Of a DNA stretch of 64,000 nt, positions 32,301-46,301 are shown piece after piece. Numbering within the stretch: the first letter of the stretch is position 1; every line of letters begins with the position of its first letter. Origin of the DNA: Paragorgia papillata (lineage: Eukaryota; Cnidaria; Anthozoa; Scleralcyonacea; Coralliidae). Location of the stretch: the NCBI GenBank assembly GCA_035771165.1, contig JAWNZC010000230.1, positions 186,001-250,000 on the forward strand. Reading direction: 5' to 3'. Position numbers and translations under genes: made by a program. The notes beneath the pieces were generated by a model, which worked only from the letters and a program-made list of their open reading frames with translations, searched no databases and had not been told where the DNA came from.

Positions 32301-33083
32301 AAAATCTTCACAGATATCCTTGTGCTTTTATACTGTCGCTCAGTGTTGTCTACGGTAGATGTATACTAGATCCCAGGAACACTCGAAGGGCCAGAACGAT
32401 TCTGGGCAGGACCTTTTTACGAATGTTGCTAGGCCTTCTCGTTTCCAGCCTCTCCCCAGTCTTCCCAAGAACCCAAACTGATTACGCGGCCAAGCACATG
32501 ACGGAAACAAAAGGCCTAGAAACTAGGCTACAAAAATACATTGTTTTAATTAGGGGGCGGCACGAAAAATAACAATAGGCGCCTGCAGGCGCTCCCTTCC
32601 CCTATCACCCCAGCGCAGGCTACGCAGGCTAATATAAACCGTAAAAGCTTGTCACCACATGCGTACCCCCTACTGTGCAATCCCTTTTAAGCGGACACCC
32701 CTCTTAAGCGGGGTTAATAGGGGTTCAACTGTAGTTACTGCAACTATCGAAATATAGTAAGGTTATAGATACACTGCCGAAACAGAGAACGTAGGAGTCT
32801 AACGTTTCGAGCGAAGGCCCTTCGTCAGAGAGAAACGTAAAGAGTGACATAGGAGTCTAACGTTTCTCTCTGACGAAGGGCCTTCGCTCGAAACGTTAGA
32901 CTCCTACGTTCTCTGTTTCGGCAGTATATCTAACCTTATATATTTCGATTGTTGTTTCTACACTGCCTACGCAGCACACTACTTTTATTTTACTGCAACT
33001 ATAGTGGTTACTCTTCTTTTTTTTAGAATGAGAAAACTCCTCATGCATTTTGTTTAATTAACAAGAATCTAAACAGAGGGATG
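29307..33083 (+). CDS. DENND4/CRAG-like MABP-domain exons, copy 2 (partial)
   Basis: Same two exons as copy 1, at 29307-29502 and 33027-33083, with the same splice sites. The first exon is 6 bases longer: TTGGCA is duplicated, turning SLAVT into SLALAVT just before the beta strand that ends the exon. Frame is kept. The 7-kb concatemer lies about 1.1 kb upstream on the same side. No further DENND4 exons follow before the PRPF4 exons at 33509. Confidence 0.8.
31167..32631. mobile_element. nested Mutator-like elements, copy 2
   Basis: Outer element with ATATAAACC duplications on each side and inner element at 32052-32530 with CAAAAATAC duplications, as in copy 1. A few private substitutions. 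Confidence 0.8.
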
Positions 33084-33508
33084 GTAAGTCCGTAATTATT
33101 GAAATGCCATCGATACAACTTGTCCAGTGGTTGTCCAGTCTGCAAGTGTTCAAGAATATTCAGTGGTTGTTCAGTCTGCCAGTGTTGTTAAGAGCCCAGT
33201 GGTTGAGTCTGCCAGGCCTAATAAGAGCCCAGTGGTTGTCCAGTCTGCTAGTGTTAAAGAATCTTCAGTGGTTGTTGAGTCTGCCAATATTAGACAAAGC
33301 CCAGTTATTTACAACTGTACTGTATGGATTTATTGGAAAGAGTTATCAACGGGGGAATATTGTTGTATGATACTGAATATATACGCGTATTTAAGAAAAT
33401 TGATTCTATTTTTCCGTGCGTTTCTACAATGATACATGCACTGTTGATTTACATAACAGATAAAGTCACAGCATGTACGAGCACTATATATTTTTAATAT
33501 TTTTGCAG

Positions 33509-36188
33509 GAGTGGTCTGTGCAAGTTGTGGTCAGTACCTGACTGTTCTTTGATTAGGACATTACGAGGTAATACACTTGCACAAGTTTGTACAGAGATTA
33601 TACTCCTGACACTTGATACATGACAGAAGTTGATGGACGTAGTAATTCTGTTGTGGCGAATAAGTATGAAGGGTTAATTTTCATGGTTTTGCCATTTTTT
33701 CAGGACATAATTCAAGGGTTGGTGGAATTGTATTTCACCCTCAGGCCACGATTTCCCTGGACACTAGTTCACCATGCATGGCGTCATGTGGAGCTGATGG
33801 CGATGTGAAGCTTTGGTCACTGGAGTCGTAAGTAGCATTTGGTTTTTGGGGGTTTTTCTTTCTTTTCTCTCTTACATTTTCAATCCTGACAGTATCTTGA
33901 AAAAGTCTTTAGTGTCATTCGAAATTTGCTTAATAATCTTTTGCCGGATTTGCCTAATCGCCGGTTTGCGCGTTTTGCCTAATTGTTTGCTCGTTTTGCC
34001 TAATCGTTTGCTCGTTTTGCCTAATTGTTTGCTCGTTTTGCCTAATCGTTTGCTCGTTTTGCCTAATCGTTTGCTCGTTTTGCCTAATTGTTTGCTCGTT
34101 TTGCCTAATCGTTTGCTCGTTTTGCCTAATCGTTTGCTCGTTTTGCCTAATCGTTTGCTCGTTTTGCCTAATCGTTTGCGCGTTTTGCCTAATTGTTTGC
34201 GCGTTTTGCCTAATAATTGCGCAATTCCATCGTATCATATCTTCTTTGTTTTCTCTCCCTTGTTCTATCTTTAGCTTCAATTTTTTTTCCAAACTACGCT
34301 TTTCCACTTCTTCTATTTTCATCTGCCACTCTACTGTGGATTCGTTCTTCTACTCTGCATTTTGCTACATGTATTTCTATTTCTATTTCAGTGACACTCC
34401 AATCGCCAACATCGAAGGCCACGACAAACGTGTGTCCCGCGTGGCTTATCATCCCTCGGGACGATTTCTCGCTTCATGTTGGTGAGTGTTGAATAAAACA
34501 TCAATCTGGTACACCCCTGGAAGTCAAGATAGATGCGTATTTTTGAAACCCAGAACCAGTCAGCTCTATATATACCTGGATTGATATCTTTATCGCGGAA
34601 AACGTGCCTATACATAAAAATAGGTACGCAATGCGTGCAAGTATCTGCTTCGTAGCGGTAATGATAAATGAACAGTCTTGTAGTGAACATGTTTTATTTT
34701 CGGTGAACTGCATTTTTTGATAACCCACGTTTGGTAGACTATTCTTAAAAGGTTTTCTCTGTTCTGTCTGATATAGTTTTCTTTTCTTTTTTGTTGTAAT
34801 CTTGTATGATATTTTGTTATTCATAACTTACTGTTTGTTGCAGTTTTGATAATTCTTGGCGACTATGGGACCTAAATCAACTAAAGGAAGTACTCCATCA
34901 GGTGCATAACATGTTTTATTGGCTACTGTGCGTGCTCCATCACTCAATGGAGCATGGTAATTTCAAATGTAATGAGAAACTCATTTTTTAAATAAATATT
35001 GTTTTCCGTTGTTTTGTGTCTGATTCTCTGTTATAAAAGAAATGGTTCATGGTTTGGCGTACTCCATTGAGTAATGGTCGCACTTGGGAAGTTGAGAGAG
35101 CACTCAAAAATCTAGAGTTGTTCTCGGCTACGTCTCGACCAACTCTTACGCTTTTTTCGTGCTCTCCGAACCTCCCGCGTGCATCCATAACTCGATGGAG
35201 CATGCCAAACCATGAACCATTTCTTAAATATTTTTACAATGTTAATTTTCACAATGTTCAAAATGTCTTTTGATTAAATAGCACGATGTTTTTGTCTTCT
35301 CAGGAAGGTCATTCTCGAGAAGTATACGATATTGCTTTTCACCCAGATGGCTCACTCGCTGGAACATGGTGAGTTACGCTTAGAAAATTCAAAAGAAACG
35401 AATGAATCAGGCCAAAGAACGGCCAACAAAGCTAATAAACAACATTTAAGCTAACTTTTTCATCTACTATTTTAAATTCACCATTCATCAGACAATCCTG
35501 ACCGGATGTTCTTAAGTCAAAATCGCCAAAAACAGAATATTGTCCCAACACTTTTGGCCAGGATTACTGATTAGGAACATCTCTAGAACGTATAACGTAG
35601 TACATACTTTAATTAATTAATAATTCATGAAGAAAATTCAAAAGAAACGAATGTTTAATCCGCTGTTGTAAATATATATATATTTATATAGTGGTTGTTG
35701 TTTTTGAAATTGTTGTTTTTCGTTTATTTCTCACAGTGGTTTAGATGCTCGTGGTTTAGTTTGGGACTTACGGACAGGACAATGCATCATGCCTTTAGAT
35801 GGTCATTTAAAAAAAGTTTTAGCAATTGATTTTGCTCCTAACGGGTATAAACATTTTCTCTTTTTTATTAATGTAGTTATTCCATTGAAATTCTGTAATA
35901 AATATAATGTTATGATTTGATTTAGTTATCATGTTGCAACTGGTAGCGAAGATCAAAAAGTTATGATTTGGGATTTGCGGAAAAGAAAAAGTGTTTACAC
36001 CATTCCAGCTCACAATAATCTTATATCGTACGTCAAGTTCCACGGTGAGAACTTGAAATGAAATTGCTCTGTCTTTGTTCTTATCGTTTATTTTGCTTGG
36101 CTGGTATTTATTTCTTGTTATGGTGTTGTGGTTGTTGTTGTTGGTGGTGGTGTTGGTGCCTTGGTGGTGGTGGTGGTGGTGGTGTTTG

Positions 36189-36240
<52 letters not shown>

Positions 36241-36277
36241 GTTGTTTGTGTTGTTGTTGCTGTTGGTGGTGGTTGTG

Positions 36278-36309
<32 letters not shown>

Positions 36310-36311
36310 GG

Positions 36312-36360
<49 letters not shown>

Positions 36361-36445
36361 GGTGGTGGTGTTGTTGTTTGTGTTGTTGTTGCTGTTGGTG
36401 GTGGTTGTGTGTTGTTGTTGGTGGTGGTGGTGGTGTTGGTGTTGC

Positions 36446-36482
<37 letters not shown>

Positions 36483-37539
36483 GGTAGTGGTAGTGGTGTT
36501 GGTGTTGGTGGTGGTGTTATTGGTGTTGTTGTTGTTGGTGGTGGTGGGAGTGGTGTTGTTTGTCGTGATGGTGTTGTTGTTGGTGGTGGTGGTGTTGTTT
36601 GTGTCGGTGGTGTTGTTTGTGTTGTTGTTGGTGGTGTTGGTGGTGTTGTTGTTTGTGTTGTTGTTATTGGTGGTGGGAGTGGTAGTATACGTAGTGGTGT
36701 TGATGGTGGAGTGGTAGTATACGTAATGGTGTTGATGGTGGTGTTGTTAGAGCTAATAATGATGGTGGTGTGATTAGATTTGATACTTATGTTAGTCAAT
36801 CATTATTTTAGATCAGTATCTTTTATCTGGTTCATACGACTGCAAAGTAAAAGTAAGTTGATTTAACGTGTACTTCTTGAAGCTTTCACTTGTGGCTTGT
36901 GTCACCTGTGCCTCTCTTCTTTAGGTGTGGACTCATCCTGGTTGGATTCCTTTAAAAACATTAGCTGGTCATGAACAGAAAGTTTCTTGTGTCGATATTT
37001 CACCAGGTTGGTGTGGCTTACACCATATTTGTTGTTTTTTTTATTCATCGACTAATCAGCTCATATAATCAGGTCATATTGTTTGAATTTTATTCGACGA
37101 AACTGCGACGTGTAACTCGATTAATTCGACAGACGAATTAAATTGGTCTCAGCAATTAAATTCGTCGGAGTCAGAAGGATAATGCGACGGTAATGCGTGT
37201 TCGAGTTACGCGAATTATCGTCGCGTCCAATTAAATGCCTCTCTTCTGTCTGCGACAATTCGGCGCCATATTTGCAAGGAATCGTTTTTAGGCTCAATGC
37301 GTCCAAGTAAAACCAATAAAATTCGACTGAAATTCGACGTTTAACTCGACGTCGCATTTACGTCGCATTACCGACGAAGTTAATTCGAATTAAGTTCGTC
37401 TTAATTTAAATTCATGTATCAGTGTGCTACGTTTAGCGTAGGTCTATAAAATATTTAATGTCAAATGTTCTTTCCAGATGGTCAATACATTGCCTCTAGC
37501 TCGTTTGACAGAACATTCAAACTTTGGTCAGCGGAGTAA
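33509..37539 (+). CDS. PRPF4: PRPF4 C-terminal WD40 half, copy 2
   Basis: Same ten exons, frame intact: 33509-33567, 33704-33827, 34392-34481, 34844-34901, 35304-35368, 35737-35844, 35926-36044, 36812-36852, 36925-37006, 37478-37539. I found no difference within the exons from copy 1 by eye. The 7-base deletion private to this copy lies about 20 bases upstream of the first exon, before the TTTTGCAG acceptor, which is unchanged. The ninth exon donor is CAG|GTTGGT as in copy 1. Like copy 1 it lacks all N-terminal exons. Confidence 0.92.
33941..34216. repeat. 21-bp minisatellite in PRPF4 intron, copy 2
   Basis: Same repeat as at 9864-10140, without the extra G, so one frame runs through it and beyond; still intronic. 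Confidence 0.93.
36116..36770. repeat. TTG/GGT compound microsatellite in PRPF4 intron, copy 2
   Basis: Same position and block order as copy 1, with different run lengths: a longer first TTG run and a shorter middle TTG run. Confidence 0.97.
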
Positions 37540-39472
37540 TTCCCTTGTATTGATGTCTTGAAAGAACATGGATATTTCAGGTAGAAAATCAACCGTTAGA
37601 CCAACCTCGTACCCATGGTCTTCCGTTAGACGTACGGCAGACAGTCATTTGTAATGATCGTTTTTGAAAAATGTTGCTTTGTATAGATTAGCTGGATCTT
37701 CATTAGGCGTAAAGCTGGTTTTCCACTAGGCGACTTTTTTCGCGCGAAGCGACTTTTTCTTTTGTCTCATGAGCTCTGAGCTGGAACTAATCAGAAATCT
37801 ATTGAATTCGAACAAAAGAAAGTCGCTTCGCGCGAAAAAAATCGCCTAGTGGAAAACCGGCTTAAAATGTCGCGCGTTTGACTTTTTTCTTTTATCTTGT
37901 GAGTTTCCATGTTGGAGAGGGCGAAAACTATTCAATTTGTTGTACAATAGAAAACTCTTTTATGAAAAGACAACGCTAGCTATGACTAACTGTTCTGGAA
38001 ATTTTTGAGTGACTGTTTTAGTCTCTATCGTCTACACTACGGGTAACTTAGCCTGACTTCGCATTTCAATCTGGATTGAAACTCAATCCCGGATTCATGT
38101 AAACGGCCCCTAAGTCTTTAAAGTGCCTATGTCATCCTCAGGGACTTTACATATTTATACTAATTGGAACGTTCTGAGAAGATTTGTAATATATCTTCTC
38201 AGGCGAAAATTTCATCTTCATGGATTTTCCCCCCGTTAAAGTTGACGGAAGTGACGTCGAAGGAGGAATTTCTCTATATGAAAACCACTTTACAGATTCC
38301 TCTTTTGACGTCACTTCCGTCAACTTTAACGGCAAAAATTCCATGAAGATGAAATTTTCGCCTGAGAAGATATATTACAAATCTTCTCAGAATGTTCCAA
38401 AGATCGAGAATCAAAACCTTAACGAGTTTTATCCAGTTGCGAAACATATTGTGTCTAAATAATTAACCATCACACAGGTGACCAGTTTTCGTATGAATAA
38501 TACGCTACAATGCACGCTAGTTGACATCTGGCATGCTGATAGGAAATGTGTAGTGTTTAAATGTCATTTTGTTTAGCTAAATACATTTTTTTTCTCATAC
38601 TATTGTCAGGATTTAAATTTCAGTTTCCGGCAACGTGACAGTAAGTTGTTGCCTGTTTAGTGTTATTCATTTAGGAATTATTGCGGACGATCTTGTAATC
38701 GGGATGAAAGCAACGCTGATGAATCATGATACTGACATATAAAAAGGCTTGCAACATAAAAACAAGTAGTTTATTGCATTAGTTATCTAGAAAACAACTC
38801 AATTACCGTCACAGTCGGTGAAATCTCTTCCTAATTTACCCCATCAGGATTTCAAATTATAGGCCGTCCAACTGACGCCAAAGAATAAACAAGGTTATAA
38901 ATTTACATACATTCTGTTTTATGTTTGGTCTTACTATAAACATTGAGGCTCAGTGAACTTCGTAGTTTTGCGCAATAAAACGTTATTTTGGCTGTCGATA
39001 TTAAGAGGAGAGCTAAGACGACGCTTTTATGTACATATATATGTCAAGAAGAACCGTTTATCGATTATATTATTTATAGAGCAAAGTGAAAAGCTGGTAA
39101 ACTGCCGAGTGACAGAGCGAAGAGCGTCAAAAAGAGCAAAGCCCTTCATCAGAGTAAGGGGCTGCGGTTCATATGAAGTGGGCTAGCTCGATTAACCGGG
39201 TTGGTTTTATGTCACGAAAATCTTATTACGACTATTTGAGAAAGGCAGAATGATATAACAAAGCAAAATTGGCTTCGTTTTTCTGTAAGCATAGCCACAC
39301 AGGGTATTCTAATTCTTTTTTGCGGTCGTAGAAAGGTTTTCGTAACATAAAACCAGCCCGCGGTAACTGGGCTAGCCCGCCTCATGAACAACCCCTAAAA
39401 TGTGATGGGAAAGAGTTTAGCATCTTTTTACTTTGCTCTACCCGAAACACTACATACGCAGGCAGTGAGTTG

Positions 39473-39533
<61 letters not shown>

Positions 39534-42500
39534 TAAAGTATAAAGTATATGTAACAAGAATGTACATGTCCCAAAGCAATTTTAATTTTTTATTTCATAT
39601 ATATATATATATATATATAATTTATTTTTTTCTTTTCAAGGACAAGAGATGATGTATTTTCTACACAATCGCAAGTAAGTGACCACAACTATCCGGTACG
39701 TACTCTTCACTGTTTCAGACAAAAACGTACCTGAGTTATTAACATTATTTCAAGTTAAATATGTTTCGGTATAATATATAATTTATAGACCTTTCGCTCG
39801 GGGTAATATTTTTCATCGAATTCCCCTCGCTCCAAGGTCTATAAATGCTAATTGTTTCTAGTACATATGACGTAACCGAGAACTTCGGGAATCAGTCGGA
39901 GAGCTATCGGTTATGACCAGTGGTTATGACGTATTACACGGGGGCTTGAGTAGCAACTAGGGTTAGGGGGTTTCGGAACACTTGGGTTAGACGCTAATGA
40001 CGTAACGCACCGCTATAAAATGAACACTAATGAGATTAGGTATGACGTAGTGAAAACTGGGGGTTGGATAAAACAATCGAAATATAGTAAGGTTAGATAC
40101 AGCTAAATCAATTAAGGTTGTCCCCGAAAAAGCCAAAAGGCCGAAGCCAAGCGCGAAAAGTACGATGGGAACGACAAGTTTTAATTCCAGTTTGTGTCAA
40201 AACTATACCCTATTGGCCGTTGATGCAAGGAAGACTTGTGGTCGAGAGCTAAAAGTTTGACAGAAATGGTGGGGCTAGATGTTGAGGAAATTGATTTGCA
40301 CTTATAACTGTGTGCTTCGCTATTTAAATATAGTAATTCCCATCGTACTTTTCGCGCTTGACTTTGGCCTTTTGGCTTTGTCAGGGGACAACCTTAATTG
40401 ATTTAGCTGTATACTGCCGAAACAGAGAACGTAGGAGTCTAACGTTCTCTGTTTCTGCAGTATATCTAACCTTACTATATTTCGATTGTTGTTTTAATAC
40501 TGCCTACGCAGCACGCTACTTTTATTTCAGGGTTGGATAAAAGCTAGGGTTAGGGGCTTCTGGTTAGGTATGACGTAGTGAAAACCTGGGGTTGGATAAA
40601 ATTTAGGGTTAGTTAGGATGAGGGTCCCAAAGGAGCCTGAGAAATAATGACGTATGCATAAATAATAAGTTGAATATTTAATGAGGCGGCATCCATTTGG
40701 GGTCTGGAGTGGGGGGTACTCGCAGACAAATGAACTGTCAAACTGGTGAGAAGACACCAACGCGGTAAAGAAAAATTATAAAAGAGTGCGCGTTGGTGTC
40801 TTCTCACCAGTTTGACAATTCATTTGTCTGCGGTTTCATGACCTTACAGCTTTTCCATCATGACCTTTTCTGTCACTGTTTGTCATTTTCTATTTATGTA
40901 ACTAGCTAAGCTATTTAAGTCACCTTCATGTATGTATATTTATCACTCTGATGATGTTACGTGTAGTAACGAAACGTTGGTAAATATTTTCAAAATTATT
41001 TTGTATTATGGTTTTGTTTAAAGCAGTATGCTGGGCAATAATATTTCTTACTAGCATTAGATTTCCGCCTGGTTCATCCATTGCGACGATTAAATGATAG
41101 AACAGTTGTCCTTGAACACCAAGAGGTAACATTCCTGATTTTTATCAAATTACATTTTAATTTTCACACAGGTGATGACTTCGTCAAGGACAGGTGCTGG
41201 TAAGTTGTTATTGCCAGTTGTATTTGTTATATAAACTTGGAAAATGTTGCTGTATTTTAACTTATACACCTATCGCGAAATATACAGAATCCCACGATTT
41301 CACCCATTTTACCGCACCTTCTCTCGGGAATTGCACGCGAATCTTGACAGATGTATTGTGATATCAATCAAAAATCACGCGCGAACCTACTTCCCTCAAG
41401 ATGTCTGCGTGAAAGTGCGGTAAAATGCAGGATTCGGCCTATTTCGTGATAGGTGTATAGTGCCGTAAATCATTAAAATAAACTTACTTTTGACAGTTCA
41501 TCTCTCATGTTGTCTATACCTTTAGTGAGTTGAAACTTGTAGCGGCAATAGTTTCGAACGGCGTTCGACCCCGTTAAATAAAAAAAGGAATTATTGGACG
41601 AGATTGAGCATGATATTAAGAATGATCAAAACCAAGGTTTGTATTATGGCCCGAAGCCGATAAAATAAACCTTGGCTTTGATAATTCTTGATATCATGCT
41701 GAACCTCGTCCAATAATTATCAATTAGTATAAATACACAGGTGATTATAGAAAATCGCGTGCGCTGATTGGTCGCGCTACTTCGGACTAATTCTCGATAA
41801 TCACCTACAGGGTTTATTCAAGATGGTCGCCAGCCGATTTGTCATGCGACAGACGAGGAAATTAACAATTTTAATAAAAGAAAATGTTGTTCCTAAAAGT
41901 ACGAAAATGTGTATTTATACCAAAACAATTATTCGCCTCAGGCTCAGTGAATATTATACACTTAATGTCTGCTCCCTCGGGAAACAGTTAGTTTTGTTTT
42001 CCCGAGAGTCTTGATATATCCCGAGACGAAGTCGAGGGAATCATCGAGACTCGAGGGAAAACAAAACTAACTGTTTCCCGAGGGAGCAGACATTAAGTGC
42101 TTTGTTATATAGCTTGAGTTTCGCTGAATAATTTCGAGGTTTATCAAGGGAACGTACACAAACGAAAAGACAAACTGAAAGACTTACCAAAACATTTCGC
42201 CTGGCTCTGCATCAACCAAACAAACATGACTCTCAGAACAAAAGAACAACAATATATTTCTCCAGTTAATCTTCACACATGCTTTGAAGACCTATAAATA
42301 TTATTTTTTTCTTACCAAACAAGCTTTTATTTATAAGAAACCGTGAAGAGTTCAAAGTTCTAGCGGACAACAATTGAAAACTTATTGCCCGAGCAGGCAA
42401 TAAGTTCTCAATTATTGCCCGCTCGGTAGACATTGAAATTTAGCTAAGGTCATGTGACCACAAACCAACCAATGACAGTCATCGTTGTATCCAGCGAAAC

Positions 42501-42761
42501 TCTAGCTATATAACAACGATAAATAATAACCTCGACTTCGTCTCGGTTATTATTCACCGATATTCACCTCGCCTTCGGCGAATAATTGTCAAATAATTGT
42601 AACTTTTACCTGGGATATGGTACCTGCAGTCCGTTTTTCAAACCGTCAATTCGAATTAACCACGGACTCGGTCGAAGAACTCGATTGCTTAGCCGTGGAA
42701 ATCGAAGATTATGGATAGGTATTTTGAAGAATTGGACGTGTTTGAGGAAGAAGAAGTATCG

Positions 42762-43178
42762 AAAATTTGGAGATTTTTGAACCACCCCGGCCCTACGAGA
42801 AAATTTTGAGATTTTTGAACCACCCTGGCCCTGGGACAAAATTTTGAGATTTTTTAACCACCCCGGCCCTACGACAAAATTTTGAGATTTTTGAACCACC
42901 CCGGCCCTACGCCAAAATTTGAGATTTTTGAACGATCCCGGCCCTACGACAAAATTTTGAGATTTTTGAACCATCCCAGCCCTACGAAACAAAATTTTGA
43001 GATTTTTGAACCATCCCGGCCCTACGAGAAAATTTTGAGATTTTTTTAACCACCCCGGCCCTACGACAAAATTTTGAGATTTTTGAACCACCCCGGGCCT
43101 GCGACAAAATAATGAGATTTTTGAACCACCCCGGCCCTACGAGAAAATTTTGAGATTTTTGAACCATCCCGGCCCTAT
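42762..43178. repeat. 38-bp minisatellite, copy 3
   Basis: Eleven units, same order of variant units as copy 1. Confidence 0.92.
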
Positions 43179-45708
43179 CGAAGCAGCACGCACGAAAGTC
43201 AACAGAAATATAAAATATCAAGAAATAATGATTTTATTCCAACATAACTGCGTAACTGTGTTTGAGTAAATATGTTTAATATGCATAATGTAACGCCTGT
43301 CACATGATCTAAAAGCCTTGTATGTCCTATAAATATATTACAACTCAGTAAACATTTTGACCAAAAAGTATAGATAGAAATACCGAGTGATTTGTACTTA
43401 TAGCAAACTTATAATTAATATAGAATTTACTTGTGTTATTGAATTGCCTATCACAAAATTAGAACAAAAAGCCAATCGTCAAATTTTCAAAATGACACAA
43501 ATTTCAACAAGCGGGAATCAGTAAAGAACTTTATTGAAGTTTCGTTGTAGATCAGTGTAATACCCCCTCTTCAGAGAATAGTCAGCTGGATTTTTCGAAG
43601 CATGCACTTCATAAAATTTTATCTTTTATTCAAACTACCTTGGCACCTTGCCAATACATGCAGTATATTGCTTAAGGTCACGTAAAAACATGGTCACCTC
43701 CGGACCGTATGTTGAGTCCGCGTAGACATATTTTTGTATTTGTTATAAAATATAAATGTACCTCCCGACCGAGTTCATAAACAAAGGAAATATTCTTATA
43801 TTTTATATTCGATGTCTGACGTTGACCCAAGTCAAATAGGTTGCAATATGCTGCCAGGCAGTATATAACTACTGCAGAGTACTTGTGGTACAAGTTGGGA
43901 TTTTTAAATTTTAATATTGCGTTCTTATTGATTGGAATAGTAAGTGTTACAGTTTGTAGTTCAACAAGTGACAAACAAGTAACAGTGTTTTAAAACTATG
44001 CTTTAGTGGTGTGTTTCGTGATATTAACAAACAAAAAAATTTCGTTTTGGTTTGTGATAGTTATTGAAGCTGTGTATTTATTGGAAAAACAAAGAAATAT
44101 AAAAGGACCTCCTTCTTTAATTTAGAAATTTTTGTTGTTTTTATATTTATTGAAAATAAATATAAACTTCCCGCCTCCTCAACATTTTCAAAATGTTATG
44201 ATGTGAATCAAGGAATTTTTTTATGTGGCCTAAATTAACTTTTGTGTGTATACGTTCCGAAACAGGAGGGATATACCTATTGTTTCGCATGCTGCCCAAA
44301 GAGTTTACCTGATTATAAGTATCGATTACAATCTCCTCAAGTGTTTTATCATCCTTGACATTGTCTAAGCAGTATCCCATGGTGCTGCCATTTGCCTGTT
44401 CCATTACAGCAGGCAATGAAAAACCTGTGAGGAAGAATACAACAAATATAATAAAAAGTAAATAGAATAATATATGATCGATCTTGTACGCTTCTTTCCG
44501 GTTATTTATCTTAAATCAGTAAAAGCGCAAGATGTTAATTAACTGGTTACTGGGATAATTCGTGTAATAGTGAATGAATGAACTTTATTTAAATCTAGGT
44601 ATAAAAAAACATCTTTACATGAGTATTCTGCCAGATGGCCTTCGTTAATTGAATAATTGTGGAATTGATTAATGATAAAATTAACACGCTCTTGTATAAT
44701 TATTGAGCACAAGTGCGACAGGTTCCCCTAGGAACTTTCAGTTATTTTTTTGTCATATTTTTGAAATATTGAGGGGCCTGATAGCCGCGCACCCCGGCCC
44801 ATTGCGGCACTTCTGAATCATATTGAAGCTAAAACATTTTAAGTAAAATTATCTGAATTAATGATCGGAGATTGATACAATTCCAATTAGTCGTAGTCTA
44901 TCTGTTTTTGCATATTTTCCTCGAAACTAATTTAAATTTCTACTTACTGCTTCCGGTTCCCCATATTTTAGTGCCTATCCAGAGGAGGTACGAAGCTCTT
45001 CCCACAATGCATTGCGCTTGAACCATATTATCAATTTCGCACCGGAAATGCTTCACTTCATTATGAACTTTCGAGGAGCGAACGTGATTTGAAAAATAGT
45101 GCTTCGACGTTTGTGGTGCTTAGAACACTTTGGTTTGGGACTCGCATGAAGTTATTTATATTTATTTTGTAACCTAGCAGTACTTCGACGTTTATTATTT
45201 CGCCTGATTTGCCGCTATTCACGAATTTACATCTGATTTTCTGATCAAGGTGACTGCTCGTCGCTCGAGTGTAGCGTGTTTTTGGGCCATAGTGAAGAGA
45301 CTTTCTTCTCTGATTCTGGAACAACTTTATTGACAAACGAGATTGGACAGCTGAACGTTACAAACGTCTTCTCTAGCTACATCGCACCTTCGGTTCTCAC
45401 ATCTCGGTCACTCAGTCTCACAACTCTCGCTTCTAAATCTAATCTAATACATCGAGTTGCTGTGTTTATATATCTTACATTTCAGCGACAGTCAGCTTGC
45501 TGAATCACGGTCATTACGTCAGTCCTTACGTAGGAACAAACTGCGTGGTCCAGTAAGGGCCATCCCTCACTGGTCCAGTGTTACTACAGGAGGAAACCAG
45601 AGTAAACTAAACTAACTTTATTTATACTGGATAACTCTATCAGTTATATCTCAACTGTTCTCCCTAGAGGTCCAGTAAGGGCCATCCCTCATTGGTCCAG
45701 TGTTACTA

Positions 45709-46273
45709 ACAGGATGCGCGGATGGCGAAGCACGGATTCGAAGATCGCCTCTCACCGCTGCGATCCAAACTGTTAAGCCTGATTGGACGGGGTTAGTACT
45801 TGGATGGGTGACCGCTTAGGAAAAACCTTGTCACAGGCTTGAGCTTATTGTATAGTTGATTTCTCCTGTGCTTCGAGGGTTTTTCGCCGGGTTCTCCGGT
45901 TTTCCTCCCTCCGTAAAATCAACAATTCGATCTTAGGAGAACAACCTTGTAAGGGACCTCAAGTCCTGGTGTTGTTTCTCCGGTATCAGTTAGATACAAA
46001 TCAGTGTTAATAAATAAATAAACCGGAGTACCCGGAGGAAACCTGTGGGCATGTCGATTTTACGGAGGGAGGAAAACCGGAGAACCCGGCGAAAAACCCT
46101 CGAAGCGCAGGAGAGATCAACTACAACTCTACTCACATGAGTTCCAAGCTCGACAACGGGGTCATTCCCAAGCTGTCGCCCATCCAAGTACTAACCCCGT
46201 CTAACCGGGCTTAACTTTTTGGTGAGAGGCAGCGCCCATTCCAGCACACACCACCCGTGCTTCCCGGCATTTA
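45709..46273. mobile_element. facing 5S-derived SINE pair, copy 3
   Basis: Plus-strand element 45709-45992 and minus-strand element 45994-46273, same structure as copy 1. Confidence 0.8.
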
Positions 46274-46301
46274 ATTTTGACATTTCTTGTGTTTGTTTTA
46301 G

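Larger units (their letters stand above)
17006..41073. repeat. 17-kb tandem unit, copy 2 (with 7-kb insertion)
   Basis: Second copy, 24,068 bases because a 7,071-base palindrome concatemer plus a duplicated TA sits at the place equivalent to 4103/4104 of copy 1. It also has a private 7-base deletion just upstream of the first PRPF4 exon (near 33487). Other differences from copy 1 are single substitutions and microsatellite lengths. Confidence 0.97.
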